Shown here one piece after another: positions 10,929-18,917 of a DNA stretch of 64,000 bases. Origin of the DNA: Streptomyces maremycinicus (GTDB lineage Bacteria; Actinomycetota; Actinomycetes; Streptomycetales; Streptomycetaceae); contig NZ_BBYG01000010.1 of the NCBI RefSeq assembly GCF_001184025.1, forward strand, positions 372,001-436,000. Reading direction: 5' to 3'. Each line of letters begins with the position of its first letter. The stretch's first letter is position 1. The notes beneath the pieces are model-generated. The model ran no database searches. It was not told the DNA's origin and saw nothing but the letters and a program-made list of their open reading frames with translations. The translations under genes and the position numbers were made by a program.

Positions 10929-11420
10929 GTGACCGACACCAGCAAACGGCCCGTCGCCGTCTTCGACCTGGACAACACCCTCGCCGACACGGCCCACCGG
11001 CAGCGCTTCCTGGAGCGCAGTCCGCGCGACTGGGACGCGTTCTTCGCGGCCGCGCCGCAGGACCCGCCGATCCCGGAGGGCGTCGCGATGGTGCTGGCCC
11101 GCGCCGAGGAGTGCGAGGTCGTCTACCTCACCGGCCGGCCCGAGCGCTGCCGGCGCGACACCCTGGAGTGGCTCGCCGCGCAGGGGCTGCCGGAGGGCCG
11201 CGTCCACATGCGGCGCAACGACGACCGCAGGCCCGCCCGGCGCACCAAGCTGGAGACGCTCCGCCGGCTGGCCCGCGACCGGGAGGTGCGGGTCCTGGTG
11301 GACGACGACGAACTGGTGTGCGCCGACGCCCGGCGGGCCGGCTTCACCGTCGTCCTGGCGCGCTGGACGGCCCCCTCGGGCACGCTGCGGCAGGCACAGG
11401 AGGGCGAGGGGCGCACCTGA
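10929..11420 (+). CDS. HAD-superfamily phosphatase (polynucleotide 3'-phosphatase-like)
   Basis: The 163-residue protein has a HAD motif I, VFDLDNTLADT (nucleophile Asp near residue 13). The motif II segment VVYLTGRPERCRRDTLEWL and the motif IV Asp run VLVDDDELVCADARRAG are also visible. LTGRxxxxRxxTxxWL is the signature of phosphatases related to the T4 Pnkp 3'-phosphatase domain, so a nucleic-acid end or small-phosphate substrate is plausible but unproven. It starts at a GTG lacking a Shine-Dalgarno, with a TAGGGT box six bases before, so it is probably leaderless. It stands alone between two reverse-strand genes. Confidence 0.85.
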   Translation: MTDTSKRPVAVFDLDNTLADTAHRQRFLERSPRDWDAFFAAAPQDPPIPEGVAMVLARAEECEVVYLTGRPERCRRDTLEWLAAQGLPEGRVHMRRNDDRRPARRTKLETLRRLARDREVRVLVDDDELVCADARRAGFTVVLARWTAPSGTLRQAQEGEGRT

Positions 11421-11488
11421 GGGTCCGCCGGGCCCGAGAGCCGGCCCCCGGGGCGGGGAGGGGCGGAGGGGTGAAGGGTGTCCGGCCG

Positions 11489-11704
11489 TCAGCCGGACTC
11501 GTCCAGCCGGAAGCCGACCTTGAGGCCCACCTGCCAGTGCGCGATGTCGCCGTTCTCGATCTGCCCGCGCACCTGCGTCACCTCGAACCAGTCCAGGTTG
11601 CGCAGGGTCTGCGAGGCGCGGGTGATGCCGTTGCGGATGGCGTCGTCGACTCCGTCCGGCGAGGTGCCGACGATCTCCGTGACCCGGTAGGTGTGGTTCG
11701 ACAT
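11489..11704 (-). CDS. dodecin family flavin-binding protein
   Basis: The 71-residue protein begins MSNHTYRVTEIVGTSPDGVDDAIRNGI and ends HWQVGLKVGFRLDE, the full beta-alpha-beta-beta fold of dodecins. Conserved W and Q residues (LDWFEVTQVRGQI) in the family stack against flavin. Dodecins form dodecameric spheres that store riboflavin/FMN or CoA in the cytosol. The start follows a strong AGAGGAG ribosome-binding site. The gene is a single transcription unit divergent from the sugar-binding lipoprotein. Confidence 0.93.
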   Translation of the reverse strand: MSNHTYRVTEIVGTSPDGVDDAIRNGITRASQTLRNLDWFEVTQVRGQIENGDIAHWQVGLKVGFRLDESG

Positions 11705-11825
11705 CAGGGTGCTCCTCTCGGCCGTGACGGCCTCGTCACGTGTGTCACGCGTCACTCCACCGTGCCCCAAGCTGCGGCGGAGCGCGAGGCGTCGGACCGG
11801 ACGGACCGCCTCCGCCCAATCCCCC

Positions 11826-11855
11826 TTGACCCCTCGCATTGGTCCATACCAAAAT
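11826..11855 (+). promoter_or_regulatory. promoter of the sugar-binding lipoprotein gene
   Basis: TTGACC (11826-11831) and CAAAAT (11850-11855) lie 18 bp apart, about 80 bp upstream of the GTG start. A palindromic operator fills the spacer. Confidence 0.5.
11839..11852. promoter_or_regulatory. DasR/GntR-like operator TTGGTCCATACCAA
   Basis: This 14-bp dyad has perfect TTGGT/ACCAA arms. Its core TGGTCCATACCA matches the DasR (dre) consensus TGGTCTAGACCA at 10 of 12 positions as I recall that consensus. Lying between -35 and -10, it would block transcription when bound. Confidence 0.5.
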
Positions 11856-11933
11856 CCGGGGCACCCGTACGAGCCCTCGCTCGTCCCCCACGTCGGGCCC
11901 CCAGCCCTGTCCACCAGACAGAACAGGACCCCC

Positions 11934-13193
11934 GTGCGACGTCGCCTCCTCGCCCTTCTCTGCGTGTCCGCCTCCCTCCTGACCGCCTGTGGGGTGGTGC
12001 CGGGCACGGGGGGACCGGATGCCCGGACGGTCACGGTGTGGCTGATGAAGGACAGCGCGTCGCAGGAGTTCCTGGACCGGTTCACCGAGGACTTCGAACA
12101 CGACCACCCGGACCTCGACCTCGACATCCGTATCCAGGAATGGACCGGGATCGGCGGCAAGGTGGAGGCCGCGCTGGAGGCCGAGGACGGGAAGGGGCCG
12201 GACGTCATCGAGGTCGGCAACACCCAGGTCCCGCAGTACGTCGACGGGCACGGACTGCTCGACCTGACCCTGGAGTCCGCCGCGAAGTGGGGCCGGGAGG
12301 ACTGGCTGCCCGGTCTCGCCGAACCGGGACAGCGGCGCTTCCACCAGTACGGGATCCCCTGGTACGCCGCGAACCGGGTCGTGATCTACCGCAAGGACCT
12401 CTTCGAACAGGCCGGCATCACCGCTCCGCCCGCCACCCGCGCCGAGTGGCTGGCCGCCACCGAGAAGCTGAACTCGGGCGGGAACCAGGGCATTTACCTG
12501 GCCGGACAGGACTGGTACACACTCGCCGGGTTCATCTGGGACGAGGGCGGCGACCTGGCCACCGAGGAGGGGGGCCGCTGGAAGGGTGCCCTGGACTCCC
12601 GGGCCGCCCTGCGCGGCATGGACTTCTACCGGCGGCTCCAGTCCCTCGGCGGCGGCCCGGTGGCGGCGGACGAGGAACACCCGCCCCAGGCAGGGGTGTT
12701 CGCCGCCGGCAAGGTGGCGCAGATCGTGGCCGTGCCCGGACTGGCCCGGGCCGTGGTGCAGCAGAATCCCGGTCTGGAGGACGAGCTGGGCTTCTTCCCC
12801 GTGCCGGGCAAGAGCGCGGGCAGGCCCGGCGCGGTCTTCACCGGCGGCTCCGACCTCGTCGTCCCGCGCAACACCGACGTCCGGGAGGGCGCGATCGCGG
12901 TGGTCGCCGCGCTGACCGGCGCGGAGTGGGACACCGAACTGGCCCGCACCATGAACTACGTGCCGAACAAGGCGAAGCTGGCGAAGTCCGTCGCCGGTGA
13001 GGAGGGGGTCGCGGCGATGGCGGCGGGGGCCGCGCAGGGCCGCGCGACCCCCAGCACACCCGAGTGGGCCGTCGTCGAGGCGGACAACCCGATCAAGGAC
13101 TACATGACGAAGGTGCTCACCGGCGCCGACCCGGCGACCGAGGCCCGCCGCGCCGCCCGCCGGATCACGGAGGCGCTGACGGTGAACTTCTGA
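11934..13193 (+). CDS. extracellular sugar-binding lipoprotein of an ABC transporter (SBP_bac_1 family)
   Basis: The 419-residue protein has a lipoprotein signal peptide (VRRRLLALLCVSASLLTAC, lipobox LTAC near residue 19). The solute-binding fold follows: VTVWLMKDSASQEFLDRFTEDFEHDHPDLDLDI, then GPDVIEVGNTQVPQY, YGIPWYAANRVVIYRKDLFEQAG and VFTGGSDLVVPRNT. It should be anchored outside the membrane and deliver an oligosaccharide to an ABC permease. No permease or ATPase gene adjoins it: the next gene is reverse-strand egtD, so it is an orphan binding protein. The GTG start gives an ideal signal peptide. The operator suggests amino-sugar control. Confidence 0.9.
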   Translation: MRRRLLALLCVSASLLTACGVVPGTGGPDARTVTVWLMKDSASQEFLDRFTEDFEHDHPDLDLDIRIQEWTGIGGKVEAALEAEDGKGPDVIEVGNTQVPQYVDGHGLLDLTLESAAKWGREDWLPGLAEPGQRRFHQYGIPWYAANRVVIYRKDLFEQAGITAPPATRAEWLAATEKLNSGGNQGIYLAGQDWYTLAGFIWDEGGDLATEEGGRWKGALDSRAALRGMDFYRRLQSLGGGPVAADEEHPPQAGVFAAGKVAQIVAVPGLARAVVQQNPGLEDELGFFPVPGKSAGRPGAVFTGGSDLVVPRNTDVREGAIAVVAALTGAEWDTELARTMNYVPNKAKLAKSVAGEEGVAAMAAGAAQGRATPSTPEWAVVEADNPIKDYMTKVLTGADPATEARRAARRITEALTVNF

Positions 13194-13234
13194 CGACCGC
13201 GCCCGCCCGGTTCCCGCTCGGTGCCCGGTCGCCC

Positions 13235-13315
13235 GAGGTCCGCCCGCCCGGCGCCCGCCGCCGACGAGCGGACCGCGGCGGTTGCTCGGCAGGCGGCCCC
13301 GGGCGGGCGGACCTC
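13235..13315. terminator. long inverted repeat between convergent SBP and egtD genes
   Basis: GAGGTCCGCCCGCCCGG (13235-13251) is perfectly complementary to 13299-13315. The stem is 17 bp around a 47-base loop that itself is GC-rich. It is placed to terminate both convergent transcripts. Confidence 0.55.
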
Positions 13316-13327
13316 AGCGGGCGGTGT

Positions 13328-14290
13328 TCAGCGGGCAGTGCTCAGCGACAGCGCGAAGCGGCCCGCGCCGTCCGTCCACCAGTGACTCAACTCCATTCCG
13401 GCGGCGGCCAGTTCGGTGCGCACTCCCTCCTCCCGGAACTTCGCCGACACCTCGGTGCGCAGTTCCTCGCCGTCCTCGAAGTCGACGGCGAGGTCGAGCG
13501 CGGGAATCTTCACGGTCTGCGCCGTGAGGGAGCGCAGCCGCATCTCGATCCACTCGTTGCCCGCGTCCCACAGGGCGACGTGCTCGAAGGCGTCCGGGTC
13601 GAAGTCGGCTCCCAGTTCCCGGTTGACCACGGTCAGGACGTTCTTGTCGAACGCGGCCGTCACACCGGCCGCGTCGTCGTAGGCCCGCACCAACACGCGC
13701 TCGTCCTTGACCAGGTCGGTGCCCAGCAGCAGCGCGTCGCCCGGCGCGAGCAGCGCGCGCACCGACGCGAGGAACTCCCGGCGCTCGTCCGGCAGGAGGT
13801 TGCCGATCGTGCCGCCGAGGAAGGCGACCAGGCGCGGCCCCGGGGTGTCGGGCAGGGCCAGCACCGCCGTGAAGTCGGCGATGAGGGCGTGCACGTCCAG
13901 CCCCGGCCGCTCCGCGATCAGGGCCTGCCCGGCCTGGGTGAGGGCGCTCTCGCTGACGTCGACGGGCACGTACGTGTCCAGGCCGGTCAGCGCGTCGATC
14001 AGATAGCGGGTCTTCTCCGAGGAGCCCGAGCCGAGTTCGACGAGCGTGCGGGCACGGGCCGCCGCGGCGATCTCACCGGCCCGGTCCACGAGGATCTCGC
14101 GCTCGGCGCGCGTCGGGTAGTACTCGGGCAGTTCGGTGATCCGCTCGAACAGCTCGCTGCCGTGCGCGTCGTAGAACCACTTCGGCGGCAGCGTCTTCGG
14201 GGTGCCGGTGAGGCCGTGCCGGACGTCGGCGCGCAGGGCGGCGTCCGTGGCGTCCTCGGGGAGGGTGCGGGTGATGCGGAACGGGCTCAC
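13328..14290 (-). CDS. egtD: L-histidine N-alpha-methyltransferase of ergothioneine synthesis
   Basis: This 320-residue SAM-dependent enzyme trimethylates histidine to hercynine. It has the EgtD landmarks PKWFYDAHGSELFERITELPEYYPTRAE, the SAM-binding LVELGSGSSEKTRYLIDAL, and LVAFLGGTIGNLLPDER, ending in the ELSHWWTD domain. Length matches mycobacterial EgtD (about 321). It is the last gene of egtABCD, and its GTG overlaps the egtC stop by four bases. A long inverted repeat follows the stop. Confidence 0.96.
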   Translation of the reverse strand: MSPFRITRTLPEDATDAALRADVRHGLTGTPKTLPPKWFYDAHGSELFERITELPEYYPTRAEREILVDRAGEIAAAARARTLVELGSGSSEKTRYLIDALTGLDTYVPVDVSESALTQAGQALIAERPGLDVHALIADFTAVLALPDTPGPRLVAFLGGTIGNLLPDERREFLASVRALLAPGDALLLGTDLVKDERVLVRAYDDAAGVTAAFDKNVLTVVNRELGADFDPDAFEHVALWDAGNEWIEMRLRSLTAQTVKIPALDLAVDFEDGEELRTEVSAKFREEGVRTELAAAGMELSHWWTDGAGRFALSLSTAR

Positions 14291-15078
14291 GTGCCGGTCT
14301 CCTCGGTCGGTGCGGGTGCCGTGTCGGTGCTCGGTTCCTTGAGCGGGGTGAGCAGGACGTCGGCGCGGCTCGCCGCGAGCAGGGTGCGGTCGGGGACCTC
14401 CTGCCAGCGCGGATCGTCGTCGTACGGTTCGGAGGCCACGACCGTGCGCGGGCCGGGCCCGGCCAGGTACCAGAGGGTGTCGCCCCAGGCGGTGGCGGTG
14501 ATGGACTCCCCGTCGGTGAGGAGCAGGTTGAGGCGCGAGCCGGGCGCCGCCGCGGCGACCTCGAGCACCGTGTCCGCCATCGCCTGGCTCCCCGTGTCGC
14601 CGGCGCGCAGCCGGGCGAGGACCAGCGCCCAGACGAACGCGGAGTCGTTGCGCGCCTCCATCGACAGCAGGTCCGCGGCGGGCAGCGAACCGGTCAGCGA
14701 CTCCAGTGAGCCCGGCCAGCCCGCGACCGCCCCGTTGTGGCTGAACAGCCAGGTACCGGCCGCGTAGGGCGCCGCCGCGGCCTCCGCGTCGGCGCCGGCC
14801 AGCGTCGCGTCCCGTACGGCGGCCAGCAGCGCCCGGCTGCGGACGACCCGGGCGAGGTCGGCGAAGGACAGGTCCGCCCAGATCGGCCCGGCCCGGCGGT
14901 AGCGGGCCGGTACCGGGTCCCCCTCGGCGTACCAGCCCACCCCGAAACCATCGGCGTTGACCGTCCCGTACCGCTGCCGCCGGGGTGCCCACGACTGGCG
15001 GTACAGACCGTGCGGGGGCTCCACGAGGAGCCGGCCGAGCGGCTCCCCGGACCCCAGGTAGGCGAGGTGACGGCACAT
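14287..15078 (-). CDS. egtC: gamma-glutamyl-hercynylcysteine sulfoxide hydrolase (class II glutamine amidotransferase)
   Basis: The 263-residue Ntn-hydrolase starts MCRHLAYLG, so Cys2 becomes the N-terminal nucleophile after Met removal. NADGFGVGWY and LFSHNGAVAGW are family motifs. EgtC removes the glutamate from gamma-glutamyl-hercynylcysteine sulfoxide. Its start shares a base with the egtB stop (TGATG) and its stop overlaps the egtD start. The Thr/Glu/Pro-rich tail after residue 240 looks unstructured. Confidence 0.95.
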   Translation of the reverse strand: MCRHLAYLGSGEPLGRLLVEPPHGLYRQSWAPRRQRYGTVNADGFGVGWYAEGDPVPARYRRAGPIWADLSFADLARVVRSRALLAAVRDATLAGADAEAAAAPYAAGTWLFSHNGAVAGWPGSLESLTGSLPAADLLSMEARNDSAFVWALVLARLRAGDTGSQAMADTVLEVAAAAPGSRLNLLLTDGESITATAWGDTLWYLAGPGPRTVVASEPYDDDPRWQEVPDRTLLAASRADVLLTPLKEPSTDTAPAPTEETGT

Positions 15079-16448
15079 CAGAGGGCCGCCGGGCGTGCGG
15101 TGCGGAACCCGGAGAAGATCTGCCGCCTGATCGGGTAGTCCCAGTTGCGGAACGTTCCCCGGCAGGCGACCGGGTCCACCGCGAACGAGCCGCCGCGCAG
15201 CACCTTGTACTCGGGGCCGAAGAACACCTCCGAGTACTCCTTGTACGGGAACATGCGGAAGCCCGGGTAGGGGAGGAAGTCGCTGGACGTCCATTCCCAC
15301 ACGTCGCCGATCAGCTGCCGCACCCCGAGCGGCGACGCGCCGGCCGGATAGCTGCCCGCCGGGGCCGGCCGCAGGTGGCGCTGGCCCAGGTTGGCGTGTT
15401 CGGGGGTGGGGTCGGCGTCGCCCCACGGGTAGCGCGTCGAGCCGCCGGTCGCGGGGTCGAAGCGGGCCGCCTTCTCCCACTCCGCCTCGGTGGGCAGCCG
15501 GCGTCCGGCCCAGCGGGCGTAGGCGTCGGCCTCGTACCAGCACACGTGCAGCACCGGCTCGTCCGGCGGCACGACCTCGGTGACGCCGAAGCGGCGGCGC
15601 AGCCACTGGTTGCCGTCCCGGTGCCAGAACAGCGGCGCGTGGACGCCGGTGCGGCGGATGTGGGACCAGCCCTCCTTCGTCCACCAGCGTTCCTCGTCGT
15701 AGCCGCCGTCCTCGATGAACCGCTGGTACGCGCCGTTCGTCACCGGGGTGGTGTCGATGTGGAAGGCGGCCACCTCGCGCCGGTGCGCCGGCCGTTCGTT
15801 GTCGAGCGCCCAGGGTTCGCCGGAGGTGCCCATGGTGAACGGACCGCCGGGCACGAGGACTTCGGCGGGGCCGGTGAACAGCGGCACCGGGTCCGGGTCG
15901 GGCGCGGTGAGGGCCTGCGGACCGGTCCGCAGCTGATGGGTGATCAGCATCGTCTCGTCGTGCTGCTGTTCGTGCTGCGCGATCATCCCGAAGGCGAATC
16001 CCGCCTCCGTCAGCCGGGTGCCGCCGAAGTCGGCGGACTCCAGCAGGTCCATCACCCGGCCGCGCACCTCCGCCGCGTACCGGCGGGCCTCGACCGGCGG
16101 CAGCAGCGGCAGGGTGGGCCGTTCGGCGCGCGAGTGCTCGAACGCGTCGTACAGGCCGTCGATCTCGGGGCGCATCGCCTCACGGCCGGCCACCGCGCGC
16201 AGCAGCCACAGCTCCTCCTGGTTGCCGATGTGCGCGAGGTCCCACACCAGGGGGGACATCAGCGGCGAGTGCTGGGCGGTGAGGTCGGGCTCCTCGACGC
16301 AGCTCGTCAGGAGCGTGGTGCGCTCCCGGGCCGTGGTGAGGGAGGCGAGGACCCGGGCGCGGAGCGTCTCGGCGTCCGGTGCGGGGCCGCCGTCCGGGCG
16401 GGGAACGGTGTCCAGGGCCGGCCCGGTGTCCAGGGCGGGGTCGGTCAT
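15078..16448 (-). CDS. egtB: hercynine oxygenase (sulfoxide synthase)
   Basis: This 456-residue non-heme iron enzyme joins hercynine and gamma-glutamylcysteine with O2. The N-terminal DinB_2 domain supplies the iron ligands in HEQQHDE (residues 159-165, the HX3HXE motif). The C-terminal formylglycine-generating-like domain contains FHIDTTPVTNGAYQRFI, RLPTEAEWEKAARFDP, GDVWEWTSSDFLPYPGF and VLRGGSFAV. The start overlaps the egtA stop (ATGA). The first 25 or so residues are a Pro/Asp-rich low-complexity lead. Confidence 0.96.
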   Translation of the reverse strand: MTDPALDTGPALDTVPRPDGGPAPDAETLRARVLASLTTARERTTLLTSCVEEPDLTAQHSPLMSPLVWDLAHIGNQEELWLLRAVAGREAMRPEIDGLYDAFEHSRAERPTLPLLPPVEARRYAAEVRGRVMDLLESADFGGTRLTEAGFAFGMIAQHEQQHDETMLITHQLRTGPQALTAPDPDPVPLFTGPAEVLVPGGPFTMGTSGEPWALDNERPAHRREVAAFHIDTTPVTNGAYQRFIEDGGYDEERWWTKEGWSHIRRTGVHAPLFWHRDGNQWLRRRFGVTEVVPPDEPVLHVCWYEADAYARWAGRRLPTEAEWEKAARFDPATGGSTRYPWGDADPTPEHANLGQRHLRPAPAGSYPAGASPLGVRQLIGDVWEWTSSDFLPYPGFRMFPYKEYSEVFFGPEYKVLRGGSFAVDPVACRGTFRNWDYPIRRQIFSGFRTARPAAL

Positions 16449-17749
16449 GTGCGGAGGTCCTTCCCGTACGCGCGGGTGTCCGTGCCGCGCAGGCGGTCGA
16501 GCAGGTCGTCGGCGGGGGTACGTCCCTCGAGCACGTACCGCTCCAGGTAGTCCGACACGGCGGCCGTGATCCCCTCGGTGGCGCCGATGCGGGGCAGGGC
16601 CCGCAGGGCCGTGGTGAAGGCGGCGACGGCGGCCTCGTGCAGCTCCGGGTCGGTCAGGCCGTAGCGGGCCGCGTCGATCCACAGGGGATTGTGCGGGGCG
16701 GGCAGCGGCCGGGCCCGCTCGGCCAGCGGCTTCACCGCGCGGTAGACGCTCTCGGCGGCCTCCGGGTCGTCGAACAGCGCCGTCGTCACGGCGAGCGGCA
16801 CGATCCAGCCGTCGTCGCCGGGTTGCGCGTCGATCATGCGCAGCTCCAGGTGGCCGCGTGGTCTGACCGGCGGGAACAGCGTGGTGAGGTGGTAGTCGAG
16901 GTCCTCCCTGGTGGGCGGTGAGGCCGACCGGGTCCACTGCCGGAACGTGAGCCGGTCGGGCACCTCCCACGGACCGCCGTCGCGCCGCACGCACATCACC
17001 GGCGCGTCCAGCACGTGCCGGGCCCAGGCCGCGCGCGGATCGCCGTTCAGGGCGGGGCCGCCCGCGCGGCCGGCGCCTATCTCCGTCCACAGCAGCTGCC
17101 GGGTGGAGCGCCAGCCGGTGGGGGCTCCACCGATCAGCGGGGAGTTGGCGAAGGCCGCCACCAGCACGGCGCCCAGCGTGTGGGACAGCCACCAGCGCCG
17201 CCCGTGCCCCAGGGGGCCGGGCTCCTCGTGTCCGGCGTCCAGGCAGACCTGCACGGAGGCCGAGGAGCACATCATGGCGCGGCCGGCCGGGCCGGTGCGG
17301 TCGAGGCAGGCCTCCATGGCGTCGTAGCGGGGCTCGTGGAGGAACCGTCGGGGTGTGCGCCAGGGGTCCGTGCCGTTGCCGGAGAGTGCGAGACCCTGCT
17401 CGGCCAGGACCGCGCGGACGGCGGTCAGATCGGCGGAGACGGTGCCCACGCACTCCATCAGGGAGGCCGCGGGCGGCGAGCTCAGTTCCAGCTGACCGCC
17501 GGGTTCGACGGTGAGCGGTGAGCTCAGGGGCAGGGTGCGCAGTGCGGCGTAGGCCGCTTCGAGTCGTTCGGGCGGTACGGGGAGCCGCGGTTCGCGCAGC
17601 TCGTGGACGAGCCATTCCACTTCGACCCCGACGGTGCGGGGCGGTCCGGTCTTGAAACAGATGCCCCTGACCAGGGCCTCCACCTCGGCTTCGGTGAGGG
17701 CGCTGCGGGACGGGGTCTCGTCGGTACAGTCGCTGACTGAGTCGGACAT
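16445..17749 (-). CDS. egtA: glutamate-cysteine ligase of ergothioneine synthesis
   Basis: The 434-residue protein belongs to the GCS2 carboxylate-amine ligase family. Motifs include VGVEVEWLV, PGGQLELSSPP, SVQVCLDAGHE, RSTRQLLWTEIGAG and GHLELRMIDAQPGDDGW. It makes gamma-glutamylcysteine, the EgtB co-substrate. The ATG at 17749 is chosen because a perfect AGGAGG stands nine bases upstream. It is the first gene of egtABCD; egtE is absent here, so the final C-S lyase must be encoded elsewhere or supplied by another PLP enzyme. Confidence 0.94.
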   Translation of the reverse strand: MSDSVSDCTDETPSRSALTEAEVEALVRGICFKTGPPRTVGVEVEWLVHELREPRLPVPPERLEAAYAALRTLPLSSPLTVEPGGQLELSSPPAASLMECVGTVSADLTAVRAVLAEQGLALSGNGTDPWRTPRRFLHEPRYDAMEACLDRTGPAGRAMMCSSASVQVCLDAGHEEPGPLGHGRRWWLSHTLGAVLVAAFANSPLIGGAPTGWRSTRQLLWTEIGAGRAGGPALNGDPRAAWARHVLDAPVMCVRRDGGPWEVPDRLTFRQWTRSASPPTREDLDYHLTTLFPPVRPRGHLELRMIDAQPGDDGWIVPLAVTTALFDDPEAAESVYRAVKPLAERARPLPAPHNPLWIDAARYGLTDPELHEAAVAAFTTALRALPRIGATEGITAAVSDYLERYVLEGRTPADDLLDRLRGTDTRAYGKDLRT

Positions 17750-17834
17750 GTCGGGATCCTCCTGAGATTCCACCATGCCACCGGTCCGGCCTCGGTGCGG
17801 CCGGACAGGCATCGCTCGTCTTACCCAAAACCCT

Positions 17835-17846
17835 CGAACGCGTTCG
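17835..17846. promoter_or_regulatory. perfect palindrome CGAACGCGTTCG between egtA and the macrodomain locus
   Basis: This 12-bp perfect palindrome lies 86 bp upstream of egtA in the 230-bp divergent region 17750-17979, which holds no gene. It is a candidate operator for egt, but no regulator is adjacent. Confidence 0.35.
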
Positions 17847-17943
17847 CACAAGGGTGCACAGCACGACATTCGGGACCGAGTTCAAGCTGTTTTCCAGGCG
17901 TTCCCCACCGGTCCGCGGTGTGTTCCCGCCCGGGGAAACCCTG

Positions 17944-17973
17944 TTGCACGCGATGTCCAGGATCGCTCACGAT
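17944..17973 (+). promoter_or_regulatory. candidate leaderless promoter for the small upstream ORF and macrodomain gene
   Basis: TTGCAC (17944-17949) and CACGAT (17968-17973) are 18 bp apart. The -10 box ends six bases before the ATG at 17980. Confidence 0.4.
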
Positions 17974-17979
17974 GCGTGT

Positions 17980-18060
17980 ATGAGCACGACGGGGGAGCCG
18001 GGCGGGGCCCGGGAGGCCGCGCGGCGCACGGCCATGGCGTCCACGGGGGTGGCGCCATGA
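17980..18060 (+). CDS. small upstream ORF (26 residues) coupled to the macrodomain gene
   Basis: The 26-codon ORF ([20 protein letters not shown] then STGVAP) begins exactly where the predicted transcript starts. It ends in TGA overlapping the ATG of the next gene (ATGA at 18057-18060). The macrodomain ATG itself lacks a good Shine-Dalgarno, so this ORF could deliver ribosomes by translational coupling. No similarity is recognised. It may instead be the true N-terminus boundary of a misread start; comparing homologues would tell. Confidence 0.4.
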   Translation: MSTTGEPGGAREAARRTAMASTGVAP

Positions 18061-18917
18061 GCGCGCGGCTGCGCGGTATCGCGCGGGAGACGGAGGAGAT
18101 CGTCGCGGCGGGGCGCTATCGCGCGTCCGACGGGCGCGAGGTGTCCCTCTCCGCGGCGATCGGGGCCGCCCGGGCGGGCACCCGGATCGCGGGTCCGGGA
18201 CCGGTGGGGAAACCGGCGGGACCGGCCGTGGACCGCGCGGCGCCCGCCCCCGGTGACACACGCGTCGAGGTGACGGGCGAGAGCAGCCTGGAGGCGGCCC
18301 GCCGGCTCGTCGGCGCCGGCCCGGTCGCCGTGCTGAACTTCGCCTCCGCCCGCAATCCCGGCGGCGGCTATCTCAACGGGGCCCAGGCGCAGGAGGAGGC
18401 CCTGTGCCGGGCCTCCGCGCTGTACACCTGCCTGCTCGAGGCCCGGGAGTTCTACGACCATCACCGCGCCCACCGTGACCCGTTCTACACGGACCGCGTC
18501 ATCCACTCACCGGCCGTGCCCGTCTTCCGTGACGACCGGGGCCGACTGCTCGACGAGCCCTACGGCGCCGGTTTCCTGACCGCCGCGGCCCCGAACGCGG
18601 GCGTGGTGCTGCGCAGCGCCCCGGAGCGCGCGGCCGAGCTGCCGGGCGCGCTGGCCGTCCGGGCCGAGCGGGTCCTGGAGACGGCCGCCGCGCACGGCTA
18701 CCGGCGGCTGGTGCTGGGCGCGTGGGGCTGCGGGGTGTTCCGCAACGACCCCGCGCAGGTGGCGGGGGCGTTCCGGGCGCAGCTGGGCCCCGGAGGGCGG
18801 TTCGAGCGGACGTTCGAGCAGGTGGTGTTCGGCGTGCTGGACCGGACGCCGGGCCACGCGGTGCGGAGCGTCTTCGAGAAGGTGTTCGACCGCAGGGGTG
18901 CTCAGGTCCAGCCGTAG
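18057..18917 (+). CDS. TIGR02452-family macrodomain protein (bacterial PARG-like)
   Basis: The 286-residue protein has an N-terminal domain (RGIARETEEIVAAGRY, the DUF2263/TIGR02452 lead). A macrodomain follows with the catalytic-loop signature VAVLNFASARNPGGGYLNGAQAQEEALCRAS; the GGG-X6-8-QEE pattern is that of poly(ADP-ribose) glycohydrolases. VLGAWGCGVFRNDP closes the ADP-ribose site. It should remove ADP-ribose from proteins or nucleic acids. It is translationally coupled to a 26-codon ORF, and its 3' end overlaps the convergent PemK-like gene by 16 bp. Confidence 0.9.
   Translation: MSARLRGIARETEEIVAAGRYRASDGREVSLSAAIGAARAGTRIAGPGPVGKPAGPAVDRAAPAPGDTRVEVTGESSLEAARRLVGAGPVAVLNFASARNPGGGYLNGAQAQEEALCRASALYTCLLEAREFYDHHRAHRDPFYTDRVIHSPAVPVFRDDRGRLLDEPYGAGFLTAAAPNAGVVLRSAPERAAELPGALAVRAERVLETAAAHGYRRLVLGAWGCGVFRNDPAQVAGAFRAQLGPGGRFERTFEQVVFGVLDRTPGHAVRSVFEKVFDRRGAQVQP

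Noticed and set aside
16379..16450. Tandem repeat of GGCCCGGTGTCCAGGG type units near the egtB start
   Set aside because: It encodes the repetitive Asp-Thr-Gly-Pro lead of EgtB within the reading frame and is low-complexity coding sequence rather than a separate element.
17835..17846. LexA (SOS) box upstream of egtA
   Set aside because: The palindrome is GAAC-N2-GTTC, whereas the actinobacterial SOS box needs GAAC-N4-GTTC.
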